Assembly (NCBI GenBank): GCA_017446685.1
Contig: JAFSQI010000058.1
Span: 1 to 64,000, forward strand
Direction of reading: 5' to 3'
DNA length: 64,000 bases
Source: Butyrivibrio sp.
GTDB taxonomy: Bacteria; Bacillota; Clostridia; Lachnospirales; Lachnospiraceae
In this document: piece by piece, positions 8,028-16,302 of the stretch
How positions within the stretch are numbered: position 1 is the stretch's first letter
Layout of the letters: every line of letters starts with the position of its first letter
Position numbers and translations under genes: made by a program
Notes under the pieces: model-generated
The model's database searches: none
What the model was told of the DNA's origin: nothing
The model's input: only the letters and a program-made list of their open reading frames with translations

Positions 8028-9776
8028 ATGAAAGGGTTAAAAAGCAAAGCACTTTCAATGGCACTTGTAGCTGCAATGTCAGCAGGTGCACTCGTAGGAT
8101 GTGGAGAGCAGGCTTCAACAGATACCACTACTACAACAGGGGACAACACACAGACAGAAACTCAGACAACAGAGACTACTACAGAGGCAACAACAGAAAC
8201 TACTACAGAAGATACAGAGACTGTTGCAGGTATGGATGGATGGACACCATTCGAAAATCCAGTTACACTTCGTGTTGCTGTATACGACAGAGGTGATGCA
8301 GGTAATGGTGCATCTGATGTAGAAAATAACTACTGGACAAAGTGGGTTCAGGAAAACTTCGGTGACAAGTACAACATCAACGTTGAGTATGTTGGAATCA
8401 CACGTTCTGATGTTATGACAGACTATGCAATGCTTGCATCTACAGATACTCTTCCTACTCTTTGCATGGAGTATGACTATGACAAGCTTGCTACATGGGC
8501 TTCAGATGGATACCTTCAGCCTATTGACCTTGAGCAGTTCAAGACTATAGCTCCTACATACTGGGGTAACATGGAAGCAAACGGCCTTACAGGCTATACA
8601 AAGTTTGGCGATGAGGACTATATGGTTCTCGGTATGAGACCTTATGGTAACACAAACTATACATTCGTTACATGGTATCGTAAGGACTGGCTCAAAGAGG
8701 CTGGCTATGATTCATATCCTTCAACAACAACAGAGCTTCTTGAGGCTTATGCAAAGATGAAGGAAAATGGACATGAGTACCTTCTTAGTGGATCAAAGGT
8801 AGCAGGTGCTGGCGCAGATCAGAACTATGGTTACAGAGATTATCCTCAGGATGAGACAACATGGGCAACAACAGGTGATTATCAGATTCCTGCTCTTTCA
8901 ACAGAGGCTCAGAAGAGATTTCTTAAACTCCAGAACGAGCTTTACAACGATGGTTACATCAACCCTGAATACTACCTCAGAAGTTCATCTGACGTAGAAG
9001 CTGACTTCATCAACGGTAAGGCATTCACATGGAGCGGATATGTTTCATCAACAATGAACGTTCTTAATTCTTTCTATGAAGCTAATCCAGATGCAGAGCT
9101 TGGTGTTGTAGTTTGCGATGGAAAATACACACAGGATTCTACATGGGGCTCAAGCAACGCATTCCGTCCTAACAACATCTTTGGTGCTATGATCGCATTT
9201 GCTAACAATGCAACAGAGGACGAGGTTAAAGCTGGTGAGATGTACCTTGAGTGGATGGCTCAGGATGAGAACCTCTTCACAATGCAGTGGGGTCTTGAAG
9301 GCGTAAACTTCAACTATGATGAGAACGGAAACCCTGTAGCAGTTGCTGATCAGACAGGTCTTGAAGAGCAGCAGGGGCACAACAACAACGTTGACTACTG
9401 GATGGTTGTTACAGCTTCTAAGTCATTTGGCGATATCGAGAAGGACATCGCAGCAATCAATCCTCAGGGACTTCCTCAGGACTTCTATGATGATCTTCTT
9501 GCTAACTACAAGGGACAGCTTGCTCTTTATGAAGCAGGATATGCAAATGTTGACTGTTTGTTTGGTGGAGCTCTTGATTCTGTAACAGAATATGGTACAG
9601 CACTTAAGGAAGAAATTTATCCTGAGTACCGTGATCAGCTTGTAATGTGCGCTCCTGAAGAGTTCGATGCACTTTACGATGAGCTTTCACAGAAGTATCT
9701 TGATGCAGGATATCAGGAAGTTATTGATGAGAGACAGGCTATGTTTGATGCAGGAAACACAACAAAGCTTCAGTAA
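8028..9776 (+). CDS. Extracellular sugar-binding lipoprotein, LplA/YtcQ type
   Basis: The 582-residue protein begins with a lipoprotein signal (MKGLKSKALSMALVAAMSAG, lipobox ending LVGC) and a Thr/Glu-rich linker from about residue 30 to 65. The remainder is a large solute-binding fold of the LplA/YtcQ type. It is the receptor of the two upstream permeases. The codons look strongly optimised (many ACA, GTT and CTT), fitting high expression. A TATAAT about 55 bases upstream, between it and the permease gene, may give extra transcription of the receptor. Terminal oligosaccharide specificity is inferred from the neighbours only. Confidence 0.92.
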   Translation: MKGLKSKALSMALVAAMSAGALVGCGEQASTDTTTTTGDNTQTETQTTETTTEATTETTTEDTETVAGMDGWTPFENPVTLRVAVYDRGDAGNGASDVENNYWTKWVQENFGDKYNINVEYVGITRSDVMTDYAMLASTDTLPTLCMEYDYDKLATWASDGYLQPIDLEQFKTIAPTYWGNMEANGLTGYTKFGDEDYMVLGMRPYGNTNYTFVTWYRKDWLKEAGYDSYPSTTTELLEAYAKMKENGHEYLLSGSKVAGAGADQNYGYRDYPQDETTWATTGDYQIPALSTEAQKRFLKLQNELYNDGYINPEYYLRSSSDVEADFINGKAFTWSGYVSSTMNVLNSFYEANPDAELGVVVCDGKYTQDSTWGSSNAFRPNNIFGAMIAFANNATEDEVKAGEMYLEWMAQDENLFTMQWGLEGVNFNYDENGNPVAVADQTGLEEQQGHNNNVDYWMVVTASKSFGDIEKDIAAINPQGLPQDFYDDLLANYKGQLALYEAGYANVDCLFGGALDSVTEYGTALKEEIYPEYRDQLVMCAPEEFDALYDELSQKYLDAGYQEVIDERQAMFDAGNTTKLQ

Positions 9777-9840
9777 TATGAATTACTTTCATAGATGATG
9801 CTGATCGTGTTTTAGGATCATGAGATGGTTAAGTAGTATA

Positions 9841-9874
9841 GGGATCGCCCGTTTTGGGCGGTCCCTTATTTTTT
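9841..9874 (+). terminator. Terminator of the importer operon
   Basis: A GGGATCGCCC/GGGCGGTCCC stem (one wobble) has a GTTTT-type loop and a TTATTTTTT tail. Confidence 0.92.
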
Positions 9875-10001
9875 GAAAACTTATTGCATCGAAAACATTT
9901 GTAATTTGTAATATAATATTGTAAGAGCGCTGCGAACCAGATATAAATACGTGCTATTATGTGCGCGATAAAAGCTTGATATGATGTGAAAGGAGAAATC
10001 C

Positions 10002-10760
10002 ATGGAAGAAGATGTAAAAGAACTTAAGACTCTTATAGATGAATCAAATTACATTGTTTTCTTTGGCGGTGCAGGGGTATCTACGGAAAGTGGAATTCCT
10101 GATTTCAGAAGTAAAGATGGGTTGTATAATCAACATGATGTTAGATTTGACAAGTATCAGCCGGAATATCTTTTGAGCCACAGTTGTCTTGTATATGAGC
10201 CAAAGGTATATTATGAATTTCACAGGCAAAAAATGGATACAAGAAATATTGAGCCGAATAATGCACATAAATATCTTGCAGCCTTTGAAGATGCAGGGAA
10301 GCTCAAGGCAATTGTTACTCAGAATATTGATGGACTTCATCAAAAAGCCGGAAGCAGGACTGTTTATGAAATACACGGAAGTGCTCTTCGTAATTATTGT
10401 ATGAAGTGCGGAAAAGAGTACCCGGAGGATTATATTTTTGAATCTAAAGAGCCAATCCCGCTTTGTACTTGTGGTGGAATAATCAGACCTGATATTACAT
10501 TGTATGAGGAAGGACTTCCTGAGGATCAGGTCAGTGGAGCGATAGAGGCTCTTTCTAAGGCAGATATGCTGATTATTGGAGGAACTTCACTTAGTGTTTA
10601 TCCAGCTGCTTCGTTTATCAATTATTTCAGGGGAAAAAATCTGGTGGTTATCAATGAAGGAGAAATCGCTGTAAGAGGTGCTGAAAATACACTTATAATA
10701 AAAGAAAAGATTGGTAAAGTGTTTACAAAGTTAGCAGAACTTCAGGGATTCAATTTGTAA
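10002..10760 (+). CDS. cobB: NAD-dependent protein deacylase (Sir2/CobB family)
   Basis: The 252-residue sirtuin has the NAD-binding motif GGAGVSTESGIPDFRS (about residues 22-37), the catalytic core QNIDGLHQKAG and EIHGS, a zinc-ribbon CxxC pair (CMKC, then CTCGG) and the GGTSLSVYPA motif. It removes acyl groups from lysines using NAD and acts in the cytoplasm. Length and motifs are those of an intact bacterial class III or U sirtuin. AAAGGAG sits before the ATG. It is four bases upstream of the DUF951 gene and probably cotranscribed with it. Deacetylase versus other deacylase activity cannot be decided. Confidence 0.93.
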   Translation: MEEDVKELKTLIDESNYIVFFGGAGVSTESGIPDFRSKDGLYNQHDVRFDKYQPEYLLSHSCLVYEPKVYYEFHRQKMDTRNIEPNNAHKYLAAFEDAGKLKAIVTQNIDGLHQKAGSRTVYEIHGSALRNYCMKCGKEYPEDYIFESKEPIPLCTCGGIIRPDITLYEEGLPEDQVSGAIEALSKADMLIIGGTSLSVYPAASFINYFRGKNLVVINEGEIAVRGAENTLIIKEKIGKVFTKLAELQGFNL

Positions 10761-10764
10761 TCAT

Positions 10765-10938
10765 ATGGAAATAAAGGTAGGAAATATTCTTAAATTAAAG
10801 AAGCAACATCCTTGCGGAAGCTTTGAATGGGAAGTTCTCAGAGTTGGAGCCGACTTTAGACTAAAGTGCGTGGGATGCGGGCATCAGATTATGGTTCCGA
10901 GAAAAAAAATCGAAAAAAACATAAAAGAAATTAGATAA
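10765..10938 (+). CDS. Small DUF951 protein
   Basis: This 57-residue protein has the DUF951 pattern: MEIKVGNILKLKK, HPCGS..WEVLRVGADFRLKC, then the CVGCGH zinc-knuckle-like pair and a basic tail. The family is widespread in Firmicutes next to rpsF and its function is unknown. The three cysteines (CG, CxxC) suggest metal or nucleic-acid binding. It follows the sirtuin by four bases. Length and motif make it a certain gene despite its size. Confidence 0.88.
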   Translation: MEIKVGNILKLKKQHPCGSFEWEVLRVGADFRLKCVGCGHQIMVPRKKIEKNIKEIR

Positions 10939-10944
10939 AAATGC

Positions 10945-10973
10945 TTGCATACATTTACGGTTTATGGTAACAT
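10945..10973 (+). promoter_or_regulatory. Sigma-A promoter of rpsF-ssb-rpsR
   Basis: TTGCAT, a 17-base spacer and TAACAT lie about 70 bases before the rpsF start. The leader between them is short and no S6/S18 autoregulatory structure was verified. Confidence 0.6.
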
Positions 10974-11045
10974 ACACTTCTGTGAAATATTCCTTGCTGC
11001 TTGAATGAAACAAGTGGCCAGAGACCAAAAGGAGGTAACATTAGC

Positions 11046-11333
11046 ATGAACAAATACGAATTAGCCGTTGTTGTTAGTGCAAAGATCGAAGACGACGCAA
11101 GAACAGCAGTCATCGAGAAAGTTAAGAAGACTATCGAGAAGCATGGTGGTCAGATTACTAACGTTGATGATTGGGGTAAGAAGAAGCTTGCTTACGAGAT
11201 CGAGAAGATGACAGAAGGCTTCTATTACTTCATCCAGTTCGACGCTGAGCCAACTACTCCAGCAGAGATCGAATCACGTATGCGTATTATGGATGGCGTC
11301 ATCAGATATTTATGCGTTAAGAACGAGGCTTAA
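11046..11333 (+). CDS. rpsF: Ribosomal protein bS6
   Basis: The 95-residue protein starts MNKYELAVVVSAKIEDD and has the bS6 pattern throughout (GGQITNVDDWGKKKLAYEI, FYYFIQFDAEP, then R.MRIMDGVIRYL). I chose the ATG at 11046 because AGGAGGTAAC precedes it and the product then has the family length; a longer in-frame reading from 11001 adds unrelated residues. It is the first gene of the rpsF-ssb-rpsR operon, and its codons are those of highly expressed genes. Confidence 0.97.
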   Translation: MNKYELAVVVSAKIEDDARTAVIEKVKKTIEKHGGQITNVDDWGKKKLAYEIEKMTEGFYYFIQFDAEPTTPAEIESRMRIMDGVIRYLCVKNEA

Positions 11334-11351
11334 ATAAAAGAGGACGAAAAT

Positions 11352-11819
11352 ATGAACAAAGTTATACTTATGGGACGTTTGACAAGAGACCCTGAAGTGA
11401 GATATTCACAGGGTGAAAGTGCTATGGCAATTGCAAGATATACACTGGCAGTTGATCGTAGAAGAGCCAGAACCAATGATCCAAATGAACAGACTGCTGA
11501 TTTCATCGGAATCGTAGCATTTGGTAAAGCTGGTGAGTTCGCTGAGAAATATTTCAAAAAGGGCACTAAGGTCGTCGTAACCGGACGTATCCAAACTGGT
11601 AGCTATACCAATAAGGATGGCGTTAAAGTATACACAACTGATGTGGTTGCTGAGGATCAGGAATTCGCTGAGTCTAAGAATTCATCATCCAGTTATAGTG
11701 GAAACTATAGTGGATTTGGCGGAGCAGAAGCTCCGGTATCTGAGCCTGCACCTTCTGCAGCCGGGGACGGCTTCATGAATATTCCTGATGGAATAGACGA
11801 GGAGCTTCCTTTTAACTAA
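11352..11819 (+). CDS. ssb: Single-stranded DNA-binding protein
   Basis: The 155-residue SSB has the OB fold in the first 105 residues (MNKVILMGRLTRDPEVRYSQ, then FIGIVAFGKAGEFAEKYF and KGTKVVVTGRIQTGSY). A flexible Ser/Gly/Pro-rich linker follows, and an acidic tip ending in DEELPFN recruits partner proteins. It lies between rpsF and rpsR, the standard order. Confidence 0.97.
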   Translation: MNKVILMGRLTRDPEVRYSQGESAMAIARYTLAVDRRRARTNDPNEQTADFIGIVAFGKAGEFAEKYFKKGTKVVVTGRIQTGSYTNKDGVKVYTTDVVAEDQEFAESKNSSSSYSGNYSGFGGAEAPVSEPAPSAAGDGFMNIPDGIDEELPFN

Positions 11820-11836
11820 TTTAGGAGGTAATTAAC

Positions 11837-12100
11837 ATGGCTTTCACTAAGTCTGATAAGTCCGATGCTCCAATGAGGAGAAAGGGCGGAATGCACAGAA
11901 GAAAGAAAGTTTGCGTATTCTGTGGCAAGGATAATGTAATTGATTACAAGGATACAGCTAAGCTTAAGAAGTTCGTTTCTGAAAGCGGCAAGATTCTTCC
12001 TAGAAGAATCACAGGTAACTGCGCTAAGCACCAGAGAGAGCTTACATCAGCAGTTAAGAGAGCAAGACATCTTGCACTGATGCCGTATGTTGCGGAATAA
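11837..12100 (+). CDS. rpsR: Ribosomal protein bS18
   Basis: The 87-residue protein has the bS18 core ([19 protein letters not shown], then [17 protein letters not shown] and [13 protein letters not shown]). The Cys residues of the zinc-binding form (CVFCGK, NCAKHQ) are present. AGGAGG precedes the ATG. It is the last gene of the operon and a terminator follows about 90 bases on. Confidence 0.97.
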   Translation: MAFTKSDKSDAPMRRKGGMHRRKKVCVFCGKDNVIDYKDTAKLKKFVSESGKILPRRITGNCAKHQRELTSAVKRARHLALMPYVAE

Positions 12101-12192
12101 AGCTAGATTCTATCTGGTGTTTAGAGGAATTGAAATGTGTTCTGACACAAGTTTGACACAATTTCGACCCAATAATGACTAAATGAAGATGA

Positions 12193-12230
12193 GAACTAAC
12201 CATTGATTTTCAGTGGTTAGTTCTTTTTTT
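12193..12230 (+). terminator. Terminator after rpsR
   Basis: A 10-bp stem (GAACTAACCA with TGGTTAGTTC) is followed by a T-run to 12230. Confidence 0.93.
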
Positions 12231-12311
12231 TATTATAGGGCTTGCCCATAAATGAATTCAGCGTTACCATCCCTCCACTGTAGAAAAAATTATTATGACG
12301 GAGGTTATGAG

Positions 12312-13205
12312 ATGGTATCGTATGATGATTTCAAGGAATTTATGAGAATCAAAGCTGAAGAAGAAACAGGAGGGCGTGCAAAAGTCAGCAGAGTTAGAAA
12401 ACTGAATGGAGTGGTGCTTGATGGATTGACTATAATGACCACAGATAGCAATATATCTCCAGCGATTTATCTTAATGAGTTTTATGATGATTTTAAGAAT
12501 GCTCCAGAATCTGATGAAGAAGCGCTTGAGATTATATGGAATAGCATTAGGGCGTATTATTACCGGCATTTACCTATAAAAGGGTTAGATGTAAATGATT
12601 TTATGAGTTGGGATTTAGCAAAAAATAAGCTTGTTCCCAGATTGATCAATACTAAGAAGAATATGGAACTACTTGAAGATACTGTGAGTATTGATTTATA
12701 TGATCTTTCAATTATTTTTGTAATAAAGGTCGGAAGTGATGAATTTAACGGTTCCATTATGGTAAAGAAGGAGCATACTGATTTATGGAATGTTAGTGCA
12801 GAAGAAATGTATGAAATAGCGCTGGAAAATATTGCAGATGACTGGAAGATAACATCAATGACAGAGATGCTTAATGAGCTTGGATCAGGGCTTATGGATT
12901 GTGATGAACTGGGAAACATGAATATATATGTGCTCAGTAACAAGGATGGGGTATATGGTGCTTCAGCTATGCTGAACAAGGATGTCTTTGATAACATTAA
13001 AAAGACGTATGGATTTGATAGAATATATATCATTCCATCATCAGTGCACGAGCTGTTATTGATACCGGCAGATAATCAGAAATTAACAGTGGAGTACATT
13101 AATATGATGATAAGGGAAGTAAACATGACTACAGTAGGTGTTACAGAAATACTAAGTGATAATGTTTATGTATATGACATCAGTAAGAATAAACTGGTGG
13201 CTTGA
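12312..13205 (+). CDS. DUF5688 family protein
   Basis: This 297-residue protein of unknown function resembles DUF5688 proteins common in Lachnospiraceae: an N-terminal NISPAIYLNEFYDDF segment, and a C-terminal part with ASAMLNKDVFDNI, YIIPSSVHELLLIP and ILSDNVYVYD. It has no signal peptide or membrane span. The ATG at 12312 is preceded by GGAGGTTATGAG, so the 20 extra residues in the same frame are discarded. In other genomes such proteins sit among accessory genes. Here it is the first gene of a small islet after rpsR and has its own terminator. Confidence 0.75.
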   Translation: MVSYDDFKEFMRIKAEEETGGRAKVSRVRKLNGVVLDGLTIMTTDSNISPAIYLNEFYDDFKNAPESDEEALEIIWNSIRAYYYRHLPIKGLDVNDFMSWDLAKNKLVPRLINTKKNMELLEDTVSIDLYDLSIIFVIKVGSDEFNGSIMVKKEHTDLWNVSAEEMYEIALENIADDWKITSMTEMLNELGSGLMDCDELGNMNIYVLSNKDGVYGASAMLNKDVFDNIKKTYGFDRIYIIPSSVHELLLIPADNQKLTVEYINMMIREVNMTTVGVTEILSDNVYVYDISKNKLVA

Positions 13206-13221
13206 TGCTGATTTGAACTGG

Positions 13222-13250
13222 AGACAGCCTCGTAGGAGGCTGTCTTTTTA
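13222..13250 (+). terminator. Terminator after the DUF5688 gene
   Basis: A perfect 10-bp stem, AGACAGCCTC with GAGGCTGTCT, is followed by TTTTT. Confidence 0.93.
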
Positions 13251-13438
13251 GGCATTATTTTTGTAAGTGCACTGCCAAAAGATAAACATATTATTGATAT
13301 AAGTATGTCCTGAAAAGCCACAATATAGTGTTGGGGGATCATTAAAGCGTTGTGATATTATCGAAAAAAGAAGTGGAGAGTATGATTTTATGATGTGATA
13401 TAATTGGGATAGAAATAGATATAAGGATATGAAAATAA

Positions 13439-14056
13439 ATGCAGGAAAGCATAGTTGCACAGAAAAAAAGAAACAGGTCAATAGCAATAACGGATGTTGC
13501 TATTGACAAGGTTCCAAGAACACATATATTTGGTTTTACAAATGAGCAGAATCAGTTTATACAGGAAATGCACAGAGAAGTTTTGAGAGTTGCTAAAGAG
13601 CTTTGTGAGAAATATAAAAGTAATAGCATGGAGGCAGTCATACTTCTCGATTCTCATACATGGGACAGTTGGATTATTAAGGGTAAAAAGGATAGAATTG
13701 TAGATATAAAGAATAATCCTAAGGCTAAGGAAGTACTTGACACAAGTACTAAAAATTCGTTACTTTTATTGCATAATCACCCAAGTACAGGAACTTTTTC
13801 AGCAAGGGATTTGAGGACGTTTTGCAACAATGATTCCTTGTATATAATGACAGTAGTTGGGAATGATGGTTCAGTATATGTGCTGATGAAAAATGTTGGT
13901 TTTGATCCAAGTGCAGTCTTGGAAGAGTACGGACGTCTTGCAGAACAGTTTGAAAAGCAGGGTTGTAAATATAATGCTACTGAAGCTATAAAGTATATGC
14001 TAAAGAATGCCGAGAAGTATAATATGTCATACAAGAAAGGTAGGAAAAAGATATGA
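13439..14056 (+). CDS. RadC-like JAB/MPN domain protein
   Basis: The 205-residue protein carries a JAB/JAMM metalloprotease-like motif, LLLHNHPSTGTFSARDL (about residues 112-128), with the His-x-His-Pro...Ser..Asp spacing of RadC-type proteins. A polar basic tail follows the domain. Free-standing JAB proteins of this kind are typical of mobile and accessory regions; the activity of bacterial RadC-like proteins is unsettled. The stop overlaps the next start (ATGA), so the two genes are translationally coupled. The Shine-Dalgarno site (AAGGATATGAAAATAA) is poorly spaced. Confidence 0.75.
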   Translation: MQESIVAQKKRNRSIAITDVAIDKVPRTHIFGFTNEQNQFIQEMHREVLRVAKELCEKYKSNSMEAVILLDSHTWDSWIIKGKKDRIVDIKNNPKAKEVLDTSTKNSLLLLHNHPSTGTFSARDLRTFCNNDSLYIMTVVGNDGSVYVLMKNVGFDPSAVLEEYGRLAEQFEKQGCKYNATEAIKYMLKNAEKYNMSYKKGRKKI

Positions 14057-14337
14057 GAAAACAGAATAATACCGTATCAAAACCTCAACCTTTTATTGCA
14101 CCTGGTTCGGAAAAAAAGCTGACTCCTGAGGAGATAAATAAAAGAAAAATAAAGTTTGAACGGTTAGAAAAGATTGGCGAAAAATATACCATTATAACAG
14201 GGTACGATGCAGAAGGGGAAACAGAGAACCCCTATAGGATAAAAGCAATGGTTTTGATAAATCAGGACAAGGATGTACCTGAGGAACTTATAAGGCAGAT
14301 TGAGGAATATGATAAACAGCTATTGAAAACAAAATAA
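14053..14337 (+). CDS. Small accessory protein of unknown function
   Basis: This 94-residue protein is not recognised. It is polar and charged, with a Pro-rich start (KPQPFIAPGSEKKLTPEE), a probable helix to residue 50 and a short folded segment (KYTIITGYDAEGE, then IKAMVLIN). It overlaps the JAB gene by four bases and is followed directly by a terminator, so the two form a two-gene operon and probably work together. Confidence 0.6.
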   Translation: MRKQNNTVSKPQPFIAPGSEKKLTPEEINKRKIKFERLEKIGEKYTIITGYDAEGETENPYRIKAMVLINQDKDVPEELIRQIEEYDKQLLKTK

Positions 14338-14351
14338 TATAAAAATACAGG

Positions 14352-14384
14352 CTGCTCTACTATGAATAGGTAGGGCAGTTTTTT
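14352..14384 (+). terminator. Terminator after the JAB operon
   Basis: A 9-bp stem, CTGCTCTAC with GTAGGGCAG (one wobble), is followed by TTTTTT. The next 200 bases contain only a short open stretch (about 14473-14577) that reads like the tail of a lost gene. Confidence 0.88.
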
Positions 14385-14581
14385 GTTGTAGGAATATCAG
14401 ATTTGAAGTTAATAATAGAACTTCAAGAATTTAAATTAAGGCACAACCCCTTATAAATCAGGACAATCTTATTGCAATATCACCACTGACAATGAAACAT
14501 ATCAGCGTTTTAATAAATCCAGATTAGGATATAAATATGATATGAAATTAAGAACTGATTTGGAGGTGCATATTTAAGAGT

Positions 14582-14899
14582 ATGCAGGAAGTACTTGAAT
14601 ATGGATTTGAGTGCATCAATGAACATTATTTTGGAGGAGAGTTACCACCAATAGTAATTACAATTATGAGCAGCCCGAGAAGTAACGGACACTTTACTGT
14701 TGGTAAAGAGTGGCGTTTATCGGAAGAAAGATTAAACGAAATCAACCTTAGCGCAGAGCATTTGGACAGGCCAATAGAAAATATCATGGCTACATTGTGT
14801 CATGAGTGTGTGCATTATTATTGTCAGCTTAATGGGATAAAGGACGTTAGCAGTAACGGGAGGTATCACAACTCAAAGTTTGAGAAAGTAGAGAAGTAG
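14582..14899 (+). pseudogene. SprT-like metallopeptidase, C-terminally truncated
   Basis: The 105-residue reading begins like SprT-family proteins (NEHYFGGELPPIVITIMSSP) and contains the zinc motif HECVH followed by YYCQLNGIKDVSSNGRYHN. It stops soon after (FEKVEK), where family members continue with a further metal ligand region and often a zinc ribbon. It therefore looks like the 5' part of a gene cut by a deletion, with a GH43 scrap joined downstream. The GGAGG upstream is about 15 bases from the ATG, which is too far. A short functional variant is possible but less likely. Confidence 0.6.
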
Positions 14900-14932
14900 C
14901 GTGGCTGTTTCAATTTGAATTCTTATATTTGA

Positions 14933-15309
14933 AACAGGGAGAGATACTGTCCTGTACACAAGAGAAATGGCGGAATGGCAATAGCTGTTGGAATTTCTGA
15001 CAGCCCTACAGGCCCGTTTAAAGATCTTGGATATCTTCTTGTTGACGAGGGTGACTGGAATGACATTGATCCTACAGTTTTCATTGATGATGACGGACAG
15101 GCTTACCTTTACTTTGGTAATCCTGAACTTAGATATGTGAAACTTAATGAGAACATGATAACTTACGACAAGGAAGTTGGCGTCGTTAAGATTCCTATGA
15201 CAGAGGAAGCCTTTTCCATAGAAGCGTATGCGTAGCAGAATTTAATTACAATGAGGACGGATCCATAAATCCAATTCCAAAGTGCGACGGATTAGAGAAG
15301 ATTAAGTGA
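14933..15309 (+). pseudogene. Remnant of a GH43-type glycoside hydrolase
   Basis: An open stretch reads as GH43 middle sequence: [48 protein letters not shown]. These include the conserved Asp of the second GH43 blade. After a TAG at 15233-15235 the reading resumes in another frame ([16 protein letters not shown]) to a TGA at 15309, which matches GH43 C-terminal sequence. The N-terminus and most of the middle are gone. It is a scrap of an arabinofuranosidase/xylosidase-type enzyme left by deletion, and it is not expressed as a functional protein. Confidence 0.75.
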
Positions 15310-15319
15310 TTGCATCTTA

Positions 15320-16159
15320 TTACTTCTTCTTTACCGGAACCTGGAGTAACAGGATTGTTTCATCGTGGTTTTTGGTAAGGGTGATATCAAGTTCGTAGTT
15401 GGTATAGAATGGTCCATTCTGCTTTAGTCCATTTTGCTCCATATAGTCTGCAAGTTGGAAAAAAGCATTAGTGACATTTCCGAAACGTCCATGATATCTG
15501 ACACAAAGATACTGACCTGCGGGTACTACCATGTAGTACTCGCTTTTTTTATAGTGTTTGTCGCAAAAGATAAAGGGAGCATAATCGAATTGCTCGGTAT
15601 CTTCTTTGAACCTTGAGATCAATTCATTACAAAAAACGCCGATACGGTCTGATGCAAATACAGGGGCAAGTTCATCCATCATGCCTTCAAGCTGTGTTAT
15701 CTTATGGCACATTTCCCTTGTAGTCATACCGGTTTTGCCTTCTGAGAGTATGTATCTTTCAGGGTATTCCATTATAAAAATCTGACCTGACGAGGAGTTT
15801 TTACGTAGGGTATTAAGAAATTCTATTTTGCCTGAAATGACTTTTTCCAAAGCGGTTTTTCTTTGGATTTCTTCAAGAAGGATATCATGCTGCTTTTGCA
15901 AAATTTCTAGGGAATTATCAAGATTTCTATTTTTGAGAAAAGACTTTATATCCTCAAGCTTCATTCCCATCTGAGATAGTTCCTTGATGGTGCCGAGGGT
16001 CTCATATTGCATGAAAGAATAGTACCGATAACCGGTATCGGGGCTGATGTAGATTGGAGTAAAAAGACCAATCCTGTCATAATGGCGCAGTGTTTCAGTG
16101 GTAACTTTTCGAAGCTTGGCCATTTCTGAAATTGAAAGAAGTTCAGAAGTAGATTCCAT
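15320..16159 (-). CDS. MerR-family transcriptional regulator with GyrI-like ligand domain
   Basis: The 279-residue protein has a MerR winged helix at the N-terminus (SISEMAKLRKVTTETLRHYD, then RIGLFTPIYISPDTGYRYYS), a dimerisation coiled coil to about residue 120, and a C-terminal GyrI/BmrR-like effector domain. Such proteins bind hydrophobic or cationic ligands and activate promoters with a 19-20 bp spacer. The ATG at 16159 follows GGTGGGGGA, so 14 upstream residues are dropped. It lies just downstream of, and parallel to, the two ureohydrolase genes but has its own promoter. Control of those genes is possible but unproven. Confidence 0.88.
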   Translation of the reverse strand: MESTSELLSISEMAKLRKVTTETLRHYDRIGLFTPIYISPDTGYRYYSFMQYETLGTIKELSQMGMKLEDIKSFLKNRNLDNSLEILQKQHDILLEEIQRKTALEKVISGKIEFLNTLRKNSSSGQIFIMEYPERYILSEGKTGMTTREMCHKITQLEGMMDELAPVFASDRIGVFCNELISRFKEDTEQFDYAPFIFCDKHYKKSEYYMVVPAGQYLCVRYHGRFGNVTNAFFQLADYMEQNGLKQNGPFYTNYELDITLTKNHDETILLLQVPVKKK

Positions 16160-16188
16160 GATCAATCCCCCACCATTTTTTATTTGAT

Positions 16189-16217
16189 AATATACAGTCA
16201 AAAAAGGTAAATGTAAA
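16189..16217 (-). promoter_or_regulatory. Promoter of the MerR gene
   Basis: On the minus strand TTTACA, a 17-base spacer and TATATT lie about 30 bases before the start. Confidence 0.65.
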
Positions 16218-16245
16218 CACGTATTTTAAAAGTGGATAAAATTGC

Positions 16246-16286
16246 AATGCCTCCGTTACTGTTCAGACAGAAAAAACGGAGGCATT
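16246..16286 (-). terminator. Terminator of the ureohydrolase operon
   Basis: A 12-bp perfect stem (16246-16257 with 16275-16286) has a 17-base loop. On the minus strand it is followed by GCAATTTTATCC, a modest T-tract. Confidence 0.7.
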
Positions 16287-16302
16287 ACGCGAGAGAGAAA
16301 GA

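Noticed and set aside
8099..8322. Overlapping Gln- and Tyr/Asn-rich reading frames in the start of the lipoprotein gene
   Set aside because: They come from the repetitive Thr/Glu linker of the receptor read in other frames and lack any start signal.
11001..11045. A longer bS6 protein
   Set aside because: The extra residues have no counterpart in bS6 and a perfect Shine-Dalgarno site precedes the ATG at 11046.
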